A stretch of DNA of 64,000 nt from Acanthaster planci (Eukaryota; Echinodermata; Asteroidea; Valvatida; Acanthasteridae): contig NW_019091617.1 in assembly GCF_001949145.1 (NCBI RefSeq), positions 278,972 to 342,971 of the forward strand, read 5' to 3'. The notes below the pieces were generated by a model. The model saw only the letters and a program-made list of their open reading frames with translations, was not told where the DNA came from and did no database searches. The position numbers and the translations under genes are program-made. This document shows, in pieces, positions 1 to 64,000 of this stretch (its first letter is position 1; each line of letters opens with the position of its first letter).

Positions 1-289
1 AAAGGAACAGTCATCTAATAGTGTAACTTGCTGCCTAATGTTTGTTGCCAAACCAGTTTCCTCACTCCTGTTATTACAATTCAATTAAGTCTAAGTGGTT
101 ACATTTTCACACTCATGTGTCTGTGCAGGTAAAATCAAGTGATATTTACGCAGATGGACAAGGTCGGTGACCAACCAGTTTTTCTGAAAAGTCCCCTTCC
201 CTCACTGTGCCCAGATGTACACAGCGGAAATTCAAAAAAGTTTCCAGATGGTATTTAAAAAGCTGTCATTCATTTTCAATTTGTTTCAG

Positions 290-18965
<18,676 letters not shown>

Positions 18966-21251
18966 GGCAGAATAATGTACATAGCGTTTGAACTGCATAG
19001 TGACAGGCTTGCTTCTGGGAAACATGTAACTCTTGTTCGTCATTATACTCGCAATGCCGGTTTTTGTCAACACTCCCAAAGGGATTAGAAATGAACCTTA
19101 CATGTCAAAGGCATGAGTGATTACTATCGACCTAAAGGGTGAATTGTGACAAACACTGTAGTGACCAGGCCATATGAAATTCACTGCTGGTTTGGTTGCA
19201 AGACTGTAAAAATGTTTACGTCCCAGTAAAGTGAACCGTAACATTTGATGATTACTCAATGTTTTTGGACAAATGTGTCCTTCCTTTTTTATTTTAAGTG
19301 AAGAATTTAAGTTGTGGCTTGCTTCCTGAGTTTGCTCGCAAAATTGTAATTAGCTGTCTGTCCATGCTCCTTTCCCGCAAGTCGATGACACTCATGTGTA
19401 ATGAAATTATATCTGTCCTATGCATATATAATCAATGTTTATCACAAAAAAAAAAAGTTATCGTAAGTGACTTACGCCCTTTTGCTGGGAAGCATGATTA
19501 CTGCAAAAACACATTGCCTGGAAAATTGACGTATGTATGCAAGATTTCTTTGCATACAACTTAGAAAAAAACAAGTCTTTTGGTAAGTTTTCAAAGGCTA
19601 CTTTTTGTCCTTCCTGTGTTGATGTTTTAGTAAATATATTTGCTTTACTAAATAAAGACAGTATCTTTCTTACGACCTTTTGCCGGGAACATTTTTAATA
19701 ATGTGATCATGCTTCCCGGCACGTTTTTTCAGGCACACGACGAAGTGTTTCTATAGGTAAATCAGTTATTTCTGTCTAAGGTCGTGTAAAATCATTTTCC
19801 TTTATATTTTTCTCACAATATATAATCTAAAGGACATTTTTTTTAACTTTTGAAGGCTTCAATACTAATTAAAATGAAACAAAGTTTGTTTTTGTTCTAA
19901 TATCGCACTAAGCATTACATTGTTTATGTCTTTAAGCACACTGCCAGTAGACATTTTCTCACATGGTGAGAAGATACAAATAAATTCAAAATTCAGCGCA
20001 CCAAAAAGAAGAAATCAAGGAAATGTAATTTCTGTGTGTTGGGCGCTTTGACGGGAGTCTAAAAGATGTTCTCCTTTGAGTAGTATTCTCCATACAACAT
20101 GAGATGAGGCTACTTCCAAGACTGCTGGACATTTTGTATAAGCGGAATCTCATAGCCAATTACATTCAAACCGAGGTTTAGGCATTTTGTTGAAATTTGT
20201 GCTAGTGAAGAAATGCAGAATAGAGAAACTTAATGTATGGAGATATTCAGGCAAGTGATTTGTAACAATTTATAATTTAGTGTAAGTACACTGCACGTAG
20301 TCCTTACGGAAAAGAAAATCAAGCAGTACTTCTTTAAGAGATTTGTTGATCTCATTGGATGTTATTTAATCCCTGAGATAATAGCATAGTCTCTTAAACG
20401 TCTGCAGCCCCTTGTTGTTAGGAACAGTCCACATAAGGCTGCAAAAATAAATTGTCCTTTTTTCATAGAAAGGCTGGGTCGGGCGAGAGGTTTTTATTTG
20501 TGTGGTTGTGTGTGTTTTTTTTTTTCTTGGCAGCACTAACCTTACATGAAACAACTGATTAGTTTTTACATTTTCCCTGTGATTAGTACAGTATGGTTGG
20601 ATGGAATACGTCTCTGGTTATACATGTTGAACCAAAATTTTACATGAAGGAGACTTCTGAAGATAAAAGATAGGTTCCACTTTAAAAAATGTTTATACTT
20701 GGAATATGATTCTGTACTTAGAATTCAATTACCGCAATCACTGAATCTTTACCATATGCCATCCGCAAGCCTAAACAACAACCTTCGCAAATGCACATTC
20801 CAATGCCCCATTTTTCCAGACATATCTTTAGACAACTAAACGCCATTACACTTGTTCAACCACAAGAAAACTACATATCCTGGTTCAAAATCTTCTAACG
20901 TGTGACGATGTTGGGCATTTTAGAAAGGGTTTTATCTCGAGCCGAAACCAATTAGCTCCCACAGAATACTGCCAATTATAGTTGAGCAACAAAATTCATA
21001 ACCAATCCAAAGTGTCACTTGCAATTCTGAAACGTATATGCCAGTGTGCCCTCAACCTCAGTGCACACCTTGGAACCAGTTTTGGCTCTGAAAGAACTAG
21101 AATAGTCTATAATGCGGACCTTCACTCGACCTCGTTCCGCCTTACACATACTTTAACCCCTCAAACATAAACCCATCTGGCCCTGAACGTGCTCAGTACA
21201 CTGCCCTTGTAGAAAGAATTATGCTTCGGTGTTTGAGTCCTAATGTGAGGA
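18966..21251 (+). other. Intergenic region between loci, with 3' UTR of locus 1
   Basis: No exon recognised. A canonical AATAAA at 19651-19656 is a candidate polyadenylation signal for locus 1, about 690 nt after the stop. A small inverted repeat (GCCGGGAA at 19682-19689, TTCCCGGC at 19713-19720) lies near it. Confidence 0.5.
19651..19656 (+). terminator. Candidate polyadenylation signal, locus 1
   Basis: AATAAA in AT-rich sequence downstream of the locus 1 stop codon. Position relative to the real cleavage site is unknown. Confidence 0.4.
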
Positions 21252-21264
21252 ATTTCCGGGTTCA
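21252..21264 (-). promoter_or_regulatory. Conserved upstream element, first leader of locus 2
   Basis: ATTTCCGGGTTCA on the + strand, the reverse complement of the locus 1 form, 67 bp before the ATG at 21331. Confidence 0.65.
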
Positions 21265-21330
21265 AAATCGATAGTGTAAAAAGGGTAATTGTACAATACT
21301 GTGACCCTGACATGAAAGTAGTGCATACAA

Positions 21331-60929
<39,599 letters not shown>

Positions 60930-63790
60930 CAGAAAGAAAGGATATAAACCATTGTGATGATGGCAAAAGCATCCTCTACATTAGCAGGGAATGATAATAT
61001 TGAGTGTACTACATTCAACAAGTGAAATTTATGTTTGAGTAACATTTAATTGAGATTAAAATTGTTTGGAATGCAGTTCACTGCAATTAAAACTGAGGTA
61101 CAATTTCGATATGCTTGACTGAAATCAATTTCACTGTCAATCAAGTTATCACTACCGCAATCTGTAACTTGAGCAATAGTGACTTCATCATCCCTTTTGT
61201 TAATCTGTTTTGGTTCTTATTAACCGACCTTCCAGTTCAACTAGAATGAAAAGTTTGCCAAGAAGGTTCCATAAAATTGAGGAGTAAGCCGCACCTTGTT
61301 ATTAGATTAGATAACTACTAAAATATTCCGGTATTTTGGCCCCAGAATATCTCATGGTCATTGCTACCCAACTGTCCCAGTATTAATCACAAATAAGGTC
61401 AATTCCTGTCCTAGACAGCCTCACAAATGGGTTGTTAAAGTTTCGTAATTATGAATATTATGTAAAAATTGGCAGATAGCTTTTTGGAAATATGGTTTTA
61501 AATTAACAGGAAACAACGTGTAAATTTTAATGTAAACTGTTTTTGTTTTTAAAAATAATCAGTTAAAAATATACAAATAACTTAAATGTGTTTTCAAAGC
61601 CTTTGACCTGCTAAAAGTAAATCAACTCGAGTACATATATATGTGTGTTTTTTATTTTGTAAGTTTGCGTTATACCCACTTTGTTGAAGACGAAGGACTT
61701 CTCATAAAAGGAGATCAAAAAATTTAATGATTGTTGTTATATTGAAGAAACTATGACGGAAAAAAACGGATGTCAGTATTTATTGATGTACTGAGACACT
61801 GAAGCCATAGACGTTGGACAGAGACAATTCCCGTCTGTTGTCATGTTATAAACAACGTAAAAACCCCATTATAGTGGGCTCTATGCCCAATCACACTGTG
61901 ACACTTGCAAATACTTGCAAAATGCACCATCAGTTTTCTTTCTTCATTGATTTAGATAGATGCTGAGAAAATATGTTGTATTTCTCATTTTGGAAAATCG
62001 TTTGGTGATCGTTTAGAATTTTGGGTTTTGCATCCATTTATTATCCATTCATGTTTTGTAATGTAAAGGGACGGCTTGCGTTAATCGATCAGTTCTTGTC
62101 AGAAAAGGTTAGATTAAAATTTGATTTTGTTTTCTAAAACGCTGTTTATTCCTTTGAGTTTATTTCTTGCTAAATTGCACTGTCTTTAATTTTTTGATCT
62201 GTTTTTTTTTCTCAAGGATGAACTTGCAGGGGGAAAAATGTTAATTAATTTTGAGTTTTTGCCCTGCCCGCAGTGTGTTGTAACAATGTATACTCAGTGT
62301 TTGCCTCCGAAGGCTTGTGAAAAAAGCCACAAGCGTTCGCAGCAGGACTTCAACGCACGATTTCCAGCCGATTTGTTGATCGATTTTTACGTGTATAGCT
62401 TTTACCTTAAGACTATATGTACTACAGCATATTATTTCGTAGTATTTCATCTGCCTATACGAGAACACTAAAATGCATTTATTTTCATGAATTATACTGT
62501 AGATTTTCGGAAGCTAGAGGCTATTGCAGCAGGAAATTTCTGTTTCAGGTCAGCTAAACTTCAGCCTCAATCAAATATTTCAAGGTGGTCTTTTGCTTAT
62601 TTCATTAAGAGGTGAGAATAGAACAAAGTTACTCATTCTAAAGGACTGCACTTTTTTCTAAAACCTAGGGTTCCACGAGCCCGCCATCGCAGGGAGAGGC
62701 TGGGAACTTTCAGGCTTTGTACGCACAAAACATTTTGGGTGATTCGCTGTAGTAATTAGCGCATGTATTTGCAAGGTGCACTCGTCAAGTATTTGCCATT
62801 CCAGGTGCCGTGTCGGTGGCACCGAATCCCGAGCAAATTTGGAAACTTGACAGAGAAGACAGAGCAGACGGAATGACGTTATACTTTGATAAAATGTAAC
62901 CTGTATACATAATTTAACATATATTTCAATTCTGTAAACGCTCATAAAGACGCTTTAAAGGGAACACTGTAGATGTAATATGTATACTTTGTAAAACCGT
63001 ACTAAATGATGGATATGTCATCTTATACTTTGCATACTGTTCAACACGACGTTTTTATACGTTTCACTGACAAACATCTTGTTCCAAATGTGTAGGTCAG
63101 AAATCTTGTTCAGGGGTATCGTATGGTCAGTTTGTATGCATTTGAATCTGGAATACATACCACTTGTCTCGTACTAGATATTAGCATTCACAGTATAAGC
63201 GGCGGTTGTTATGATCAAACCAGTCTGAGGTACCACTACCTTTGCTGCATTTTTAGTGATCCGGGCATTACATAGGTTTATCCGTATTTTCACACTAGTC
63301 CATTTCGCTCTGTTTAAATTTCTATGGAGAATTACTATGAATAAGCAATCCGTGTGATACTTTTAGGGTCTGTAATGTGTCACAAGAGCAGTCTATATCC
63401 ACCAAGCTTTAAAAAACATTAGCATTTCACTATACCACTGCATTAACGTTTCTGGTACAGCCGTTACAAAAAAAATAAATAAATAGATAAAAAAAATTAA
63501 AAATATCAATTTGTCGATTAGTTAAACAGAAAGGACCTCGAGAGGCTCTATATTTGCGCGCCAAGATTGGTTCTTGCTAAATTTAAAATCGAATTAGGTA
63601 TTTTTATGCAATTTTACATAAACATGCGCCCCCTATATATTGGTCTGTTACAATGTTATTACAAATTTAAAAGGTCAACATTTACATTCAGGCTACATGA
63701 AAGCATTTTCAGCACACAGAAAAGGGCAATTTGTTTCCCTCTTTAAAAGAGTGAGAACATTCTAAAACATTTACAAATTATTAATCGTAG
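60930..63790 (+). other. 3' flank of locus 2 and intergenic DNA
   Basis: No exon recognised. ATTAAA at 61055-61060 is a possible polyadenylation signal. The remainder is AT-rich unique-looking sequence. Confidence 0.4.
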
Positions 63791-63859
63791 CGATTCAGAA
63801 CAGGTTTATGCAAGTGCCTGAAAATCCACAAGGAGTCCACTGCATGCCACACAGCCTCG

Positions 63860-64000
63860 ATGTATTCAAATGATTTGGAAGACAACAATTCTTTTCCACT
63901 CGACTACTATGACAGCTTTGGTGAAGGACATGTACTGAACCTGACAGAAACATTGAACAATTTGAATGGGCGATTCAACACTGCAACCAATATCCTCTGC
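63860..64000 (+). CDS. Possible start of a neighbouring gene (partial)
   Basis: Open frame from ATG at 63860 to the window edge (47 codons), starting MYSNDLEDNN and containing LDYYDSFGEG and LNLTETLNN. Base composition is more codon-like than the flanks and it carries an N-glycosylation sequon. Product unknown; an extracellular N-terminus of a membrane protein would fit. The in-frame stop upstream is at 63788. Could be chance. Confidence 0.3.
   Translation, partial: MYSNDLEDNNSFPLDYYDSFGEGHVLNLTETLNNLNGRFNTATNILC

Noticed and set aside
38-86. Leader-like reading frame at the left edge (MFVAKPVSSLLLLQ), possible leader of V1
   Set aside because: It lacks a GT donor after the CAA codon and runs to a TAA; at most a decayed leader, so not annotated.
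19682-19720. Inverted repeat GCCGGGAA/TTCCCGGC as a copy of the promoter element
   Set aside because: Shares only the CGGGAA core, lies in the 3' flank and has no leader nearby.

Overview
Eukaryotic, intron-rich, AT-rich DNA from an animal. V-type and C2/I-type immunoglobulin (Ig) exons, a fibronectin III exon and a receptor tyrosine kinase, together with divergent V-Ig families, point to an invertebrate deuterostome (cephalochordate or hemichordate most likely, echinoderm not excluded); species is not settled. Coding exons were placed by hand from splice sites and phase, and all real genes found are on the + strand. A 755-base assembly gap (25013-25767) and two single-N joins (56668, 58891) mark draft sequence.

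The window holds two tandem paralogous loci with the same unusual design. Each has (i) an upstream array of repeated units, each made of a short signal-peptide exon starting with ATG and ending in a phase-1 donor, then one V-type Ig exon in phase 1-1 with no stop, membrane segment or tail of its own; and (ii) one downstream constant block of 20 exons: six Ig domains, one FN3 domain, a 21-nt microexon, a membrane-proximal Cys-containing segment, a transmembrane helix, a juxtamembrane region and a complete tyrosine kinase with a short tyrosine-bearing tail. The constant block starts with a phase-1 acceptor and has no signal-peptide exon of its own.

Locus 1 (before 290 to 18965): V exons at 290, 1699, 3435, 5353, 6623 and 8183, leaders at 1126, 2898, 4874, 6341 and 7743, an orphan leader at 8886, constant block 10260-18965. 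Locus 2 (21331-60929): intact V exons at 21579, 28278, 30220, 35876, 36854, 41737 and 45604; broken V exons at 26577, 38258 and 47993; a V relic near 47095-47275; orphan decayed leaders at 31341 and 39613; constant block 49568-60929, in which a 2.2-kb block of juxtamembrane and kinase N-lobe exons occurs twice between the single-N joins. In both loci the constant exons sum to an intact frame of about 1229 codons.

The leaders are preceded by a shared 13-bp element, TGAACCCGGAAGT in locus 1 and its reverse complement ATTTCCGGGTTCA in locus 2. The simplest reading is a protocadherin-like or UGT1-like arrangement: each leader/V unit has its own promoter, and its transcript is spliced to the common constant block, giving a family of receptor kinases that differ only in the membrane-distal V domain. 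This is inference from exon phase, leader position and the repeated promoter element; transcripts are needed to prove it. V units are born by tandem duplication and die by frameshift, as the relics show. Beyond locus 2 the sequence is mostly featureless, with a possible first coding exon of another gene at the right edge (63860-64000).
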